The notes below the pieces were generated by a model. The model saw nothing but the letters and a program-made list of their open reading frames with translations. It was not told the DNA's origin and made no database searches. Below are positions 37,072-48,622 of a DNA stretch of 64,000 nt, piece after piece. Source of the stretch: Silene conica (taxonomy: Eukaryota > Streptophyta > Magnoliopsida > Caryophyllales > Caryophyllaceae); the NCBI GenBank assembly GCA_029255685.2, contig CM055313.2, positions 50,128,579-50,192,578 of the forward strand. The letters are read 5' to 3'. Position 1 is the stretch's first letter. Each line of letters starts with the position of its first letter. The position numbers were made by a program, and so were the translations under genes.

Positions 37072-40000
37072 CTACAACTTAGGAACACATCCAATTCCCA
37101 TGGAATGAATGTGCCCTTCATGCTTATCACGTGGTAATGCTTTTGTGAGAGGATCGGCTATGTTGTCATCCGTAGCGATCTTTTCAATAAAAATCTCCTT
37201 TTGCTCCACGTAATCTCTGATTAGATGAGCTTTCCGTTGTACATGCCTAGCCTTGCTGCTAGACTTATGCTCCTTAGCTTGGAAGATGGCACCGCTATTG
37301 TCACAATAAACGGTGATTGGGTCATTCGAACTAGGCACTACCGAGAGTCCTTGTAAGAATTGACGCATCCATATTGCTTCCTTAGCTGCTTCCGAGGCGG
37401 CATAGTACTCGGACTCAGTCGTAGAATCTGCTGTAACACTCTGTTTAGAACTTTTCCAGCTGACAGCAGCACCATTAAGAGTAAAAACGAATCCAGATTG
37501 AGATTTCGAGTCATCTCGATCCGTTTGGAAGCTAGCATCCGCGTAACCCGTGGCGCAGAGCGTTGAGTCGCCTCCATAAGTCAATCCCCAATCTTTAGTC
37601 CTCCGTAGGTACTTAAGAATGTTTTTCACGGCCATCCAGTGTGGTTCACCTGGATGAGCTTGGAATCGACTGGTCATACTCAATGCATATGCAACGTCTG
37701 GACGTGTGCATATCATGGCATACATGATCGATCCTATTGCCGAAGCATAAGGAATCCGACTCATGCGCTCTTTCTCTTCCACTGACTTAGCTTCTTGAGT
37801 CTTGCTCAAGTGAAGCCCAGGAGTCATAGGAAGGAACCCCTTCTTGGAGTTCGTCATGCTGAATCTCTCCAGAATCTTCTCTATATAAGATTCCTGACTG
37901 AGAGACAACATCCGTCGTGATCTATCCCTGTAGATACGGATGCCCAAAATTCTTTGTGCCTCTCCCAGATCTTTCATCTGGAAATGGTTTTTCAACCATG
38001 CTTTAACCGAAGATAAGAGAGGTATGTCATTCCCAATCAAGAGTATGTCATCGACATACAGTACTAGGAATACAATCTTACTCCCACTCGACTTGATATA
38101 GAGACATGGTTCTTCGACTGATCGAATGAACCCATTCTCTTTTATCACTTGATCGAAGCGATGATTCCAACTCCGCGATGCTTGCTTAAGTCCATAGATG
38201 GAACGCTTAAGCTTGCAAACTTTCTTAGGATGTGCTGGATCGATAAAACCCTCGGGTTGTACCATGTACAACTCTTCCTCCAAATAACCGTTTAAGAAGG
38301 CAGTTTTAACGTCCATTTGCCATATTTCATAGTCATGAAATGCGGCGATCGCTAAGATAATCCGAATGGAACGTAGCATGACTACGGGTGCAAAGATCTC
38401 ATCGTAGTGCAAGCCTGGCACTTGGGTGAAACCTTTAGCAACTAGTCTAGCCTTATGGATATCTTGTTGTCCTTCCACGGCATGCTTTATCTTGTAAAGC
38501 CATTTGCATTGAAGGGGACGTACCTTTGCAGGTAGGTCCACAAGATCCCATACGTTGTTCTCATACATGGAGTCCATCTCGGATTGCATGGCTTCTAGCC
38601 ATAGCTTTGAGTCAGAACTGGTCATGGCACCTTTATAGGTTGTGGGTTCATTACCCTCTAGGAGTAAGACGTCATCTGTATCGTGTTCCTCGACCATACC
38701 AATGTATCTGTCCGGTGGAATAGAGACTCTTCCTGACCTCCTAGGTTCCTCAGGGATATCTACCGCAGCCTCGGTTGAAGGTACTGTTTCCTCCAATGGT
38801 TGCTCGGTAGTTGGTTCTTGAACCTCCGATAACTCGAAGGTTCTATTACTCGACTTGTTCTCGAGAAATTCTTTCTCTAAGAACGTCGCACTAGCCGCAA
38901 CAAAAACACGTTGTTCGGTAGGCGAGTAGAAGTAATGACCAAACGTTCCCTTTGGGTAGCCTATAAAGTATGTCTTGACCGATCGCGGGCCGAGCTTATC
39001 CTCGTGTCTCCACTTGACATAAGCCTCGCAGCCCCAAACCCGAATAAAGGACAAGTTGGGGACCGTTCCCTTCCATAACTCGAATGGAGTCTTGTCAACA
39101 GCTTTAGACGGACTTCGGTTAAGTATTAGAGCGGCTGACAAAAGAGCATAGCCCCACAATGAATCAGGCACAACGGTGTGACTCATCATGGATCGAACCA
39201 TATCAAGTAAAGTTCGATTTCTCCGTTCGGACACACCATTTAATTGTGGTGTTCCAGGTGGAGTCAACTGTAGCACGATCCCACAGTCTTTTAGGTGTTG
39301 ATCAAACTCGCGTGAAAGATACTCACCACCACGATCCGAGCGTAGTGCTTTAATCTTTCTACCCAGCTGGTTCTGTACCCGATTCTGGTATTCTTTGAAC
39401 TTGTCAAAGGATTCACTTTTATGTTTCATCAAGTAGACATAGCCATATCTACTCAAATCATCCGTGAAAGTGATGAAATACCTATAGCCTTCTCGTGCGT
39501 TGATCGACATAGGGCCACATACGTCCGTATGTATGAGTCCTAATAGGTCGGCAGCGCGCATTCCAACACCTTTGAAGGAAATACGAGTCATTTTGCCGAT
39601 GAGACATGATTCACACGTGCCATATGATTCGAAATCAAAGGGCGAAATAGCTCCATTCTGTATGAGCTGTTTAACGCGTTTCTCATTTATGTGTCCCATA
39701 CGACAATGCCATAGGTAAGTTTGATCTTTGTCACCTACCTTTAATCTCTTGTTATTCACATGTAATATCTCGGTAGTTTGATCTAAAACATAAATTCCAT
39801 TCATGGAAACTGCCTTGCCATAAATCATATTGTGTAAGGAGAAAATACAGCTATTATTCTCCATTACAAATGAAAAACCAAGTTTGTCAAGTGCAGAAAC
39901 TGAAATAATGTTTTTGGATAAACTAGGAACATAATAACAGTTATATAAAAATAACTCGAATCCACTTGGAAGCTGGATTACGTATGTTCCCTTCGAGACT

Positions 40001-41103
40001 GCAGCCACACGTGCTCCATTCCCGACACGCAGGTCCACCTTACCCTTGGTTAGGGGTTCTTGGTTTCGGAGGCCCTCCACATGATTACATAGATGAGAAC
40101 CACAACCAGTATCAAGTACCCAAGTTCCGCAACTTGCATGGTTAATCTCAATCATGTGAATAAAAGAAGGAGAAGACATACCAACAGGAGTAACACGGCC
40201 TGCCTTAATGTCCTCGCAATACACGGGGCATGAGCGCCTCCAATGCCCAGTCTTGTGGCAATGGTGACATTCCATGCTTGTATCCTTGCTCTTTGTCTTG
40301 CCTTGTGAGTTACTCGACTCACCAGGCCCACTCTTAGCAAATCCTGGTTTCTTGAACCTGGGCTTACCTACTGCTAGGTCGCCCTGAGCTTTAGCCTTCC
40401 CTTTACCTTTTCCCTTACTGGAGATCATGAGAACATCCTGCTTTAGACTCCCACTCAACTTTAGATCCTTCTCAGTCTGTACGAGAAGGGAGTGGAGCTC
40501 ATGGGGAGTCTTCTTCATGTCGTTCATGTAGTAGTTGGCCCTAAAGAGGGCGAACCCATCATGAAGCGAATGAAGCATGCGATCAACGATGATGTTCTCA
40601 CTGATCTTGCAGTTTAGGGTCTCCAGTTTCTCGATATTCTCAATCATGTTGAGAATATGTGGGCTAACAGCTTGGCCCTTCTGGAGTTTTGCCTCAAAGA
40701 AGCGACAGGTATGCTCATAAGAAACGATTCTCGGAGCTTTGGAGAATTCGTTAGTGAGCGTGGTGAAAATCTTGTTTGCACCATGGGTTATGAAGCGTCT
40801 TTGCAAATTGGATTCCATTGCATAGATGAGTACGTTCTTTATCGCACCCGCTTCCATAACGAAATCGCTATGAGTGCGAATTTCGTTGGCTCTAGCTCCA
40901 GTTCCTCGGTGTGGCGGAATGGGCTCAGTTAAGAACTTGAGCTTTCCGTCAGCAATGGCAGCATTCCATAGTGCTGCCTCCCAGTCAGAGAAGTTTGACC
41001 CATCATTCCTCAGTCTAGTTGACTGATTCATGGAGTCCATGAAGGATTTTAGCCAGGATTCACGTGCTAGCTTGGCACTTGGCATTGGGTCTTCACCAGC
41101 CAT
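37072..41103 (-). CDS. copia Gag-Pol polyprotein, intact
   Basis: A 1343-residue polyprotein that makes the capsid-like particle and the enzymes for reverse transcription and integration. The Gag region (about 1-275) is followed by a CCHC zinc knuckle (C279, C282, H287, C292) that binds RNA. The aspartic protease has D331-T-G. The integrase has an HHCC motif (H466, H471, C497, C500) and a perfect DD35E triad (D527, D590, E626). A typical copia CEAYV segment follows. The reverse transcriptase (about 850-1100) has D931 and YVDD (1016-1019). RNase H (about 1180-1320) has D1189, E1230 and D1268, ending in the usual ADPLTKALP motif. There is no stop or frameshift, and gag and pol share one frame. 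The start is the first ATG of the frame, giving a normal Gag N-terminus. Expression would come from the right-hand LTR. I have not assigned a copia lineage. Confidence 0.97.
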   Translation of the reverse strand: MAGEDPMPSAKLARESWLKSFMDSMNQSTRLRNDGSNFSDWEAALWNAAIADGKLKFLTEPIPPHRGTGARANEIRTHSDFVMEAGAIKNVLIYAMESNLQRRFITHGANKIFTTLTNEFSKAPRIVSYEHTCRFFEAKLQKGQAVSPHILNMIENIEKLETLNCKISENIIVDRMLHSLHDGFALFRANYYMNDMKKTPHELHSLLVQTEKDLKLSGSLKQDVLMISSKGKGKGKAKAQGDLAVGKPRFKKPGFAKSGPGESSNSQGKTKSKDTSMECHHCHKTGHWRRSCPVYCEDIKAGRVTPVGMSSPSFIHMIEINHASCGTWVLDTGCGSHLCNHVEGLRNQEPLTKGKVDLRVGNGARVAAVSKGTYVIQLPSGFELFLYNCYYVPSLSKNIISVSALDKLGFSFVMENNSCIFSLHNMIYGKAVSMNGIYVLDQTTEILHVNNKRLKVGDKDQTYLWHCRMGHINEKRVKQLIQNGAISPFDFESYGTCESCLIGKMTRISFKGVGMRAADLLGLIHTDVCGPMSINAREGYRYFITFTDDLSRYGYVYLMKHKSESFDKFKEYQNRVQNQLGRKIKALRSDRGGEYLSREFDQHLKDCGIVLQLTPPGTPQLNGVSERRNRTLLDMVRSMMSHTVVPDSLWGYALLSAALILNRSPSKAVDKTPFELWKGTVPNLSFIRVWGCEAYVKWRHEDKLGPRSVKTYFIGYPKGTFGHYFYSPTEQRVFVAASATFLEKEFLENKSSNRTFELSEVQEPTTEQPLEETVPSTEAAVDIPEEPRRSGRVSIPPDRYIGMVEEHDTDDVLLLEGNEPTTYKGAMTSSDSKLWLEAMQSEMDSMYENNVWDLVDLPAKVRPLQCKWLYKIKHAVEGQQDIHKARLVAKGFTQVPGLHYDEIFAPVVMLRSIRIILAIAAFHDYEIWQMDVKTAFLNGYLEEELYMVQPEGFIDPAHPKKVCKLKRSIYGLKQASRSWNHRFDQVIKENGFIRSVEEPCLYIKSSGSKIVFLVLYVDDILLIGNDIPLLSSVKAWLKNHFQMKDLGEAQRILGIRIYRDRSRRMLSLSQESYIEKILERFSMTNSKKGFLPMTPGLHLSKTQEAKSVEEKERMSRIPYASAIGSIMYAMICTRPDVAYALSMTSRFQAHPGEPHWMAVKNILKYLRRTKDWGLTYGGDSTLCATGYADASFQTDRDDSKSQSGFVFTLNGAAVSWKSSKQSVTADSTTESEYYAASEAAKEAIWMRQFLQGLSVVPSSNDPITVYCDNSGAIFQAKEHKSSSKARHVQRKAHLIRDYVEQKEIFIEKIATDDNIADPLTKALPRDKHEGHIHSMGIGCVPKL

Positions 41104-42457
41104 TTTAGTTTTACAGCAGTTTTAATGAACGTGTTCTACACTGAAAGAAGATAAAACAAAACCATATAAGCAACTTATTGTTGTGATTTAAGTCTATATT
41201 AAATTGAATTTAAACTCGTAGACTCATGCATTTATATAATTGATCTCCCTCAAGAATTATATAAACGATCCCAAGACTCAATTTCCGTATATTGATAAGC
41301 CCACAGTTTGGCTAATCCCAATCGTTGGAACTCTTGGTCGACAGATTTCCGTATATCTATCTATTAGTCCATCTCAGTCACTGGAATATTATCGAGTGAC
41401 CATGATGTTGAGATAAAATAAATCATCTGTTCCCACTTACCCGACGTAGAAGGGGTCATATTATGCCTACCGACGAAGAAGGGATTCATGGGAGGCTGAT
41501 TTATAAAGACTAATCTCAATTTTTGGTTATACGAGGAAGACCCCATCAACTCTTATTTATCCATATTTAAGTGAACTAAAAACTAGCATTTGCGTGAATG
41601 AATTAAATAAAGTGATGGCTTTTAAATAGACATGTGACATCTGTATTGTCACAGAAAACTAACGCGTGACCTCTACATGAGTCAGTTTTCAGGCATGATA
41701 TAGGTGGTTTGGTTTTTAGTCGGAATATGATGCAAGCTATTATCGATGAAAGCGTAAAGATAAATGCAATAAACGTAAATAAAAGTCCTAGTGTGGCCTA
41801 TCCTACCAAAATAAACATAAAACAACTTGGAATCCACTGTTGGACCCTAGAAGCTTGTCTTGATGTTCTATCTTGGTCCTTGCAGCGGGAGTGAGCATCC
41901 GGTCTCCGTCTTGTCTTTGGTCTTCACAAAATTACTAATTTAAATTACAAAAGTAATCCTAGATACATTCTAATTTAAATACAAAAGTAATTACATGGCA
42001 AAAACCCAAAACGGAGATTCAAGATCTCAAAATTACAAGCAAGATCGTGTCCCATCATTACGGTGACACAATCTTCTAAGGCCACACTAAGTTACAACCG
42101 TTTGCAAAAATTAAATACGTTATAGAAAGCATTCAAGGCATTCCCAAGACGATAAATAAAATGCATCAACTAAATAAAATTCATACATGACATAATACTG
42201 TTATTATGATTAATAAATTTATACCAAACCACCTTTTAAGATTAAAATTAAGTGACTATACCGTTTTAATCACCAATTTTAACAAACATATAATCCATTA
42301 TTTTAAACTGTTTTAAAACAATATGTATCAAACGAGGGTGAACCGTTTCACTAAATAATACACTATTTCCGTATATAGTATATTATTTTAAGCCATGTGA
42401 AAATAAAACATGTTATTTTCGAAAATAAAATAAAAAACGAGTCTGTTACAGGGGGGA

Positions 42458-42562
42458 GGTCGACCGACCAGAAATTGTGGTCGACCGACCTCCTGCCGAA
42501 AAACGGAAAAATTCTGCAACAGTGAAATCGGTCGACCGACCTATTAATTAGGTCGACCGACC
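42458..42562. repeat. paired GGTCGACCGACC repeats
   Basis: Four exact 12-mers start at 42458, 42479, 42530 and 42551, as two pairs each with a 9-base spacer. A fifth copy is at 42813-42824. The first eight bases, GGTCGACC, are a perfect palindrome. Confidence 0.9.
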
Positions 42563-42765
42563 AACATGCAGTAAAAACGAATTTCAGAAAACGCAAAACG
42601 CTGCAATTTTTGAAATTAACACAAGTTTTTACCTTTTAAACTTTGATTTAAAACAAGTAAATCAAAAATAACATCAACAAAGGTTCACATATTGTCAAGA
42701 ATATCGATTAATTAACAATATGTAAACAGGAATCGAAAAACAAGAGCGAAAACCCACAAAGGAAA

Positions 42766-42795
42766 CTGTTTTTTTTTTTTTAAAAAAAAAAACAG
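42766..42795. repeat. T/A inverted repeat in leader
   Basis: CTG plus a run of T is followed by a run of A plus CAG, forming a 14-bp foldback in the leader. Run lengths may be affected by sequencing error. Confidence 0.7.
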
Positions 42796-42907
42796 AAAAC
42801 TCACACAGGGGCGGTCGACCGACCGACGCAGCGGCAGAAACGAGATTTTTCAAAATCTTTTAAAAAAAACTTATGAAAAACACAAAAGTAAAATTTTCAT
42901 GGCCTAA

Positions 42908-42920
42908 GGCTCTGATAACA
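42908..42920 (-). other. primer-binding site, initiator-tRNA-Met type
   Basis: On the sense strand TGTTATCAGAGCC lies two bases after the 5' LTR. It differs at one base from TGGTATCAGAGCC, the usual plant site complementary to the 3' end of initiator tRNA-Met and the version present in the element at 60019. Confidence 0.85.
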
Positions 42921-42922
42921 CT

Positions 42923-43912
42923 TGTGGGGAATAAAGCATGTATTCACCCTAAACTTGCAGGATTATAATGAAAAATACAGTTGTGTTTATAGTCATAAGA
43001 TTAAAAAGGATAAGAAAAAGAATTCAACCTTTGGTCCTTTGTGCTTATGGCCTAAGAACAGGAATTAAAGTAAATTCCCTCCTATAACTTGCACCCAAGA
43101 CTTGATTGAGATGATGCCGCGTGTGCTAGAAAATACTCTCCAATTGCCTTGCAATATGGGGAGAGCTTTTGTGAGGTTTTAGATGTGAGATCTGAGTTTT
43201 GGGAAAAAGATGTTCTCAAAACCCTAATTCTTGAGATTGTAATTCAACCAGTCCCCGACATAAGGAGAAAAACTCTCCTTATGTAGTACCACATGGTCGG
43301 CCGAACGGGTAGGGTAGGAGTGGGCTTTTTCCACTCTTACCTTATACCTATGCGTGATTCGACCCGTTTAGCTTTAAGTTGTTCGCGGGTTTTATTTATA
43401 AATCGTAACATGTTATCAGATATTAATACAGTCGATATATTAATAATGGTCTGACAAAATACGATATTGTATAATTACCCAAATTAATATAACTGTTTAT
43501 ATTAATACGCGAATACTATATTTAATTAAATATAACCGTTTATATTTAATTTACGAATTAATCTTGTAATCCGTATTAGCTAAAATTATTTAATCCGTAT
43601 TAAATAATAATCTCAACATCTTATTGACTAATTTATTAGTCAACACCTCTGACTAACTGTTTAGTCATATCCGGCATAAATGTGACTGTATTTTCATACC
43701 TTCACATCTCTCAAACGTGTCCTATAGGTGTGACGTATAGGGACCAGTTGATCACCGCCATCCGTATGACAATAACGTCAAACTTATCTAGCAAGCCAAC
43801 CGTTATTGATAAACGTGGATCAACTGGTAATAATACAAAAGTATGCCCTTGTGATCCTTAAAGAGATTTAATAAGTCATTGTACTTAATTGTCAAGGACA
43901 CCAGCCCCAACA
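42923..43912 (-). repeat. 5' LTR of the copia element (right copy)
   Basis: 990 bp, the promoter-bearing copy for the minus-strand transcript. Apart from two substitutions it appears identical to 35220-36209. The sense strand starts TGTTGGGGCTGGTGTCCTTG and ends CCCCACA. Confidence 0.96.
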
Positions 43913-43917
43913 TGATG
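43913..43917 (+). repeat. target-site duplication TGATG (right)
   Basis: Exact copy of 35215-35219, adjoining the outer end of the right LTR. Confidence 0.93.
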
Positions 43918-45203
43918 TATTTTAACTTGCTTATAGACAAGTAGTTAGTGCCTTGTCGTTTTCGAGGTGCGGTTTGTTTTCTTGAGAAAGTGGGTTCTTC
44001 CAGGCTCCATTGCTTTCTTTTTGGCTTTGAAATGCCTCTATTGGTTTGGCAACAGCTCTTCGTTTTAAGTGCTCTTCGTTTAAATCTTGTCTTGATCCTT
44101 CTTTTTGGAAAATCCCACTTCGTGCCCTCTTCCTCTCGTATGCAAACGAGTCTCATTTCTTTCTCCTTCATACTTTTTCCGAGCCTATCTCCTTTTAGTC
44201 GAACTATTTAAACCTTAACAGTCTTTCTTCGCAGTGGATAGCCATATTTCGAGATTCCTCCCCTTTTAGAAGGGGCAAACCATAAGAAAAAGGTATGCAT
44301 GTCTGTCTCTTCTCCCGATTGGTCTTTCTGCTTATCCATCAACCTGCTCTGGTACAAGGACCATAATCTCTCTACCAGCCCCGGCGAATCCACATATATA
44401 ATCAGGAGAATAAAAAAAAAAAAAGGAAATGCTAAAAGAAAGGGTCGATCCCCCAAACGCCCAACCGTAGGGCTTCCTTTTGTAGTAGCTGCACTTACTT
44501 ATTTTATCTATATATATATGGGTCTAAACCGCTTGCTTCATCTTTGTATGCAAGAGCTCTACCATAGAGCGTGGGCAGAGCCTTTCCCTCTTTAGGCAAA
44601 AGCTTGTTTCTCCGTCTTTGTACCAGTTTCGTTCTATTATCTATACTCACCCCCGGCTTTACCTCTTTGCCTATCTTGCTCTCCGTCTTACCGTCCCTAT
44701 TATAATTAGAAAGCTCGCGAATTTCTTCCTCGCATATAAAGCAAGGTAAGAAAGAGAGCAGCCGAAGCTTGCTGTTAGAATTAGGCCTAAGTTCACTAGA
44801 GAATAGGAAGTCTGGACAAGGGGGCCTACTCATTAACAATCCTCCCAAAGTCTAACAAGGTTAACGAGAGAGTCTTGGTATTTCAGGCTTTTAGGCGCTA
44901 CAATCTCATAGTCTAGAATCCTTTCGTAAGTTTCGTCCCCGTAACCACACTCGACCCACCCTTATGAAACCTCAATCATCACACTCTGCTCCGGTAGGTG
45001 AAGTCAGGCTCAGATCTTGGCAGCTTGAGAGTCTTTCTTTCCGCCCTTACCTCTCGTATCACTTTTTAATGTAGGCAACGCAAAGGTAGAACTTGTTTAA
45101 AGCCCGAACGCATCAATGAGGAGAGAGAAATGAGACTTGACTGCTAAGAATAGCGTAGAGGGCACAGAGGGAAAGGGATAGACTGAGGAACGCAAGAGAT
45201 AGG

Positions 45204-45228
45204 CTCGAGTTCATACAAACGAGAGGAT
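45204..45228 (+). repeat. dispersed hairpin repeat, CTCGAG...ACGAGAGGA family
   Basis: CTCGAGTTCATACAAACGAG with a longer loop, about 1.3 kb right of the copia element. It again links the flanks of the insertion. Confidence 0.5.
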
Positions 45229-48200
45229 AAAGAAAAGAGATGCATTTATCGCTCACACCCCAGCTCAGTTCTACCTACTTAAATCAAGATCTTCAACCCC
45301 CCCTTCCGTCTTCTTAACTTCAGGAAAAGCTAGGACTCTTCTATTAATGTCAAGTATAAGCCGGAAAGCCTGGTTACGGGGCCCTCTTGTCTATCCATTA
45401 AGATTCCGTGATCCTTTAGTTAGTAGGCTTCCTCTAATTAAACTGCCCTTGTATTTAATTTAATGTAAGGTCCATTAACGAGTGAACTCAGAGAAGAGTC
45501 CTTTGCACCCGAAAGCAGATAACGACAGCCTATATAGATTTAGGAAAAGAGTCTTCGGTATAAAGCAAGCGAAATGGAAAAGCAAGGGCCCATCGAATGC
45601 CTCGAAAGAGTCTAGTCCTTAGGTAAAGCTTTATTAGGGCAACATTGTATGATTTAATACAGGACGGCGCAATTTATGGATGAGAAGCTGCTCTTTTAAC
45701 TTGATGCCAAAATGGACGAAACTTAGGAACTAAGGCAGAAGAATGAGTCGAGCTCTCTTTGAATTGACAATTTTCAACGAATTCTTATTCAAGACACCCT
45801 CTTCTTTTCATAAAAAGCATAGAAAGGCTGAACGCACTTCTCTTGTTATAGTACACTATAGAGCTTTCCAGAACAGCGCAACTTTTTTCAAATGAGCTTG
45901 CTTTCCAAAGATTCAGTCTGGTGCAGAGAAGAAGATCGAGGGTGAGGTTCGCCTTTCATTACTTGACTTGTTATATTTAAATGTGAGCCTCTCTCTTTCC
46001 AGTCGAGCACTTACTTAAAATCCTCATCGCTTTGCTCGAGCTTCCTCCCCTTTCGAACTCTATCTGATCCCAAAACGGGGGAGAGAGCTTCTTCTAGACC
46101 TTCTTTTCGTGACACTAGCACCTTTCTTCTTTTCTCTCGAGTCGTCTGACTTCGTCATCAGAGGGTTCGCCTTTACGACGTTGGTGGTTCGCTGTTATAG
46201 TAGTAGTCCACTTGACAGGATGTTTCGACTGGAAGTGGTTGGTTTGCATTTGCTTGACTGGCCTTCTTCAAGACTCTTGCTTAGAACTACTCGCCATGCC
46301 AGATAATTTTAGTCTACTACTAGTACTATAAGGAAGGGGGAAGAAAGAAGTAGGGCTGCTCGCTATACTTTCTTTTTCTTGTCATTGCACTCCATTACGC
46401 GCGAGGTGGGCGATGGAATTGCTCTAGATTATACAATTGGACAAAGCCGGGCCGGCAGGGTGAGGTTAAGAAGTCAAAGTCTCTATCCAAAAAGCAACTT
46501 GCCTTTATTAAGAGAAGACTCAGGGCGCATTATGAGAAGAAAGCTAAACAGAGCTCCTTCTTGTCAAGCTTTCCTTGAGGCCAATCTTTCGCGTGTGCGT
46601 ATAAAAGAAAGTCAGAAAGAGGCAATCTTTCCAATGCATTCTCCTTTTCTTTTTTTACGGGCCAAGTCTCTTCTTTGAGTCCAGGGTATATGGACCTGGA
46701 TCTATTTAGTCGGGATCAACCCGTTTGGGAGAGAGCAAGGGATTCCTTGTTGAGTCTTTAGGAAGCAGTAGATCTTAGACTTAGTCTCTTCTTTGACCGC
46801 CCCTTCTTCCTGTGATTAGTAGATGCTTGCTTCAGTTTTCTTTTATTTCTCTCTGACCCCCGCCCCTCTCATGCATAGGCCTATGGATTGACTTCTTGGT
46901 TATAAGTTATGTAATGTTTCTAAAAGCCCCCTTAGTTTCTAGGGGAGAGGTCCTCTATTTCAAGTTACTAGATAAGAAAGTAGTTTGTGGTGAAGCTTGA
47001 TCTTTCTCAACTATCTATAAGGAAGAAATCGGAATAGAAGCTGCTCTCTTATTGGGCGCTCCCTCCCGAGCGGATCTCAGATAAGCTTATTCCAAGTGAT
47101 AGGACGACAGACTTAGATTAGAGAAGCCTCTCTTTCTGAAAGCCCAATCAGGAAGGCGCAGCCAATCAACCGGCCAACCTGCCTCCACTCCCTTTAAATT
47201 AAATTGTAGTGTGCTCGCCCAGTCTTGGAGAGGAGTCCATATAAAGACTAAAGCTGGCAAGTGAGTAGTGAATCTGCAGAGTGCTTCTCAAACCAAGGGT
47301 CTCCCCCTTTTTTTCCTTCGAGGAGCCTGCTCATTCCAGTATTACACTCGTTAAGAGCCTGCTTTAGACGAGGTTTCATAGCGCCCGGAAAAAGAAAAAA
47401 GAAAGGGTAAGTGCGAAAGATCTCGAATAGCATTCATTGTCTTCTTTTAAGTCTTGTGGTGCGGTAAAGTCAAGAGAAAGAGTTTCTACAGTTCTATGTG
47501 CTTTTCCTTTAGGATTGCTTCTTTAGTTTGTAAACTTAATCTTAGAAAGCAGACTAAACTTATTTCGTTGTACAACCAACTTACTATAGAATGGGCTCCC
47601 TTGCGACACGCTCTACTTAACTCGACAGCATCGAAGATGAGAGGCTCGAAAAAAGATGCATCCCCCTCTTGTTTAAGATCCGCATCCGAACAATTCTAAT
47701 AAGAAAAGAGAGGGTCGAGGGAAGTCGCCCAGGTACGAGAAGAAAGAAATCTCCCGAAATAACTCAAGTTACATTAAATGCCGACGCGATAACAAAACCT
47801 TTCGTTCAGTTAAGAGTTTGCTACGTTAGATCAGAAGGACCCGAGTCCAGTCGGCTTAATTTACACGGCCTGATGTCTTTTTGTGAAAAGAGTCCCACTC
47901 TAATTGCAAGAACCAACCCTTATTTCTTAATTGCTTGTCGTGCATCATTTCTTTGTTAGTTTCCCTCCCCACTTCTGAGAAAGAAAGAGAAGACCTCCAA
48001 TCAATAGAGCAATTTAAAGTTCTTTTCTCTTCATCTTGCACCGCCCCTTTCCTTCTGATTGTCCTTCTATATGTATTCTTTTCTTTTGTAATTCTCTTCG
48101 CTTTTGACAATTTCCGACAAAGAAGAAAAGGCACAATTTAAGCAAAAAGGTGAAATAAAAGATGTCAAACAAACAAGTCCCAAAAGCTTAGTAGAAAAGA

Positions 48201-48601
48201 AAGCAAAATTAAAAAGGTAGGGTGGCTCTCCCGCCGAACCGACCCGAGAATCCCCCCCGGTCTACTCTCCTCTCTCGTTGGCCGAGAACTTTCTAAGCTA
48301 CCTCCTCTCTACTCTACCTCCTTAACAGTCGTTCGCCCTTTCGCTTTTCTCCAGGCTATCTCCTCTTCTTATCAGTCTCACCTTTCTCCTTCAGTCTTTC
48401 TTCCACTACCTCCTTAGCAGTCGTAACCACTTCAGGTCGAACAAAGAAAAAATTCCCCTCGCCCGCATACTAAGGACGAGATTTATCCGCCTCTTCAATC
48501 TACGCCTGCTCCTCTTCTTGGCAGTCGAGTCTCGCTTTGCTTCTCCTCATCCTCGTGCCTCAGTCCCCTTACTCTCCTTTACAGTCTAGTGTCACTTTGC
48601 T

Positions 48602-48622
48602 CTCCTCTCGTATGCACTCGAG
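48602..48622 (-). repeat. dispersed hairpin repeat, reverse copy
   Basis: The complement reads CTCGAGTGCATACGAGAGGA, an exact consensus match in the opposite orientation to most copies. Confidence 0.65.

Larger units (their letters stand above)
41104..42922 (-). other. 5' leader of the copia element
   Basis: About 1.8 kb, AT-rich, between the PBS and the gag start. No coding frame is convincing. It carries five exact copies of GGTCGACCGACC and a long T/A inverted repeat, and should hold packaging and translation-control sequences. The length is substantial for a copia leader. Confidence 0.75.
35220..43912 (-). mobile_element. complete Ty1/copia LTR retrotransposon
   Basis: An 8,693-bp element in minus orientation. 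In sense order it has a 5' LTR (43912-42923), an iMet-type primer-binding site, a 1.8-kb leader, one 1343-residue Gag-Pol frame, an 862-bp 3' untranslated stretch, a polypurine tract and a 3' LTR (36209-35220). The domain order protease-integrase-RT-RNase H identifies Ty1/copia. The LTRs start TG and end CA in both orientations and the element is bounded by TGATG duplications. All catalytic motifs and the frame are intact, so it is probably autonomous and young. The flanks carry organelle-like repeats rather than typical nuclear sequence. Confidence 0.97.

Noticed and set aside
37338-40932. Several frames of 60-90 codons on both strands within the copia pol region
   Set aside because: Shadows of the intact Gag-Pol frame.
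42363-42596. Minus-strand frame with repeated Arg-Ser-Val-Asp
   Set aside because: A translation of the GGTCGACCGACC repeats in the copia leader.
43803-44171. 122-codon minus-strand frame
   Set aside because: It crosses the right LTR boundary and the target-site duplication, so it was created by the insertion.
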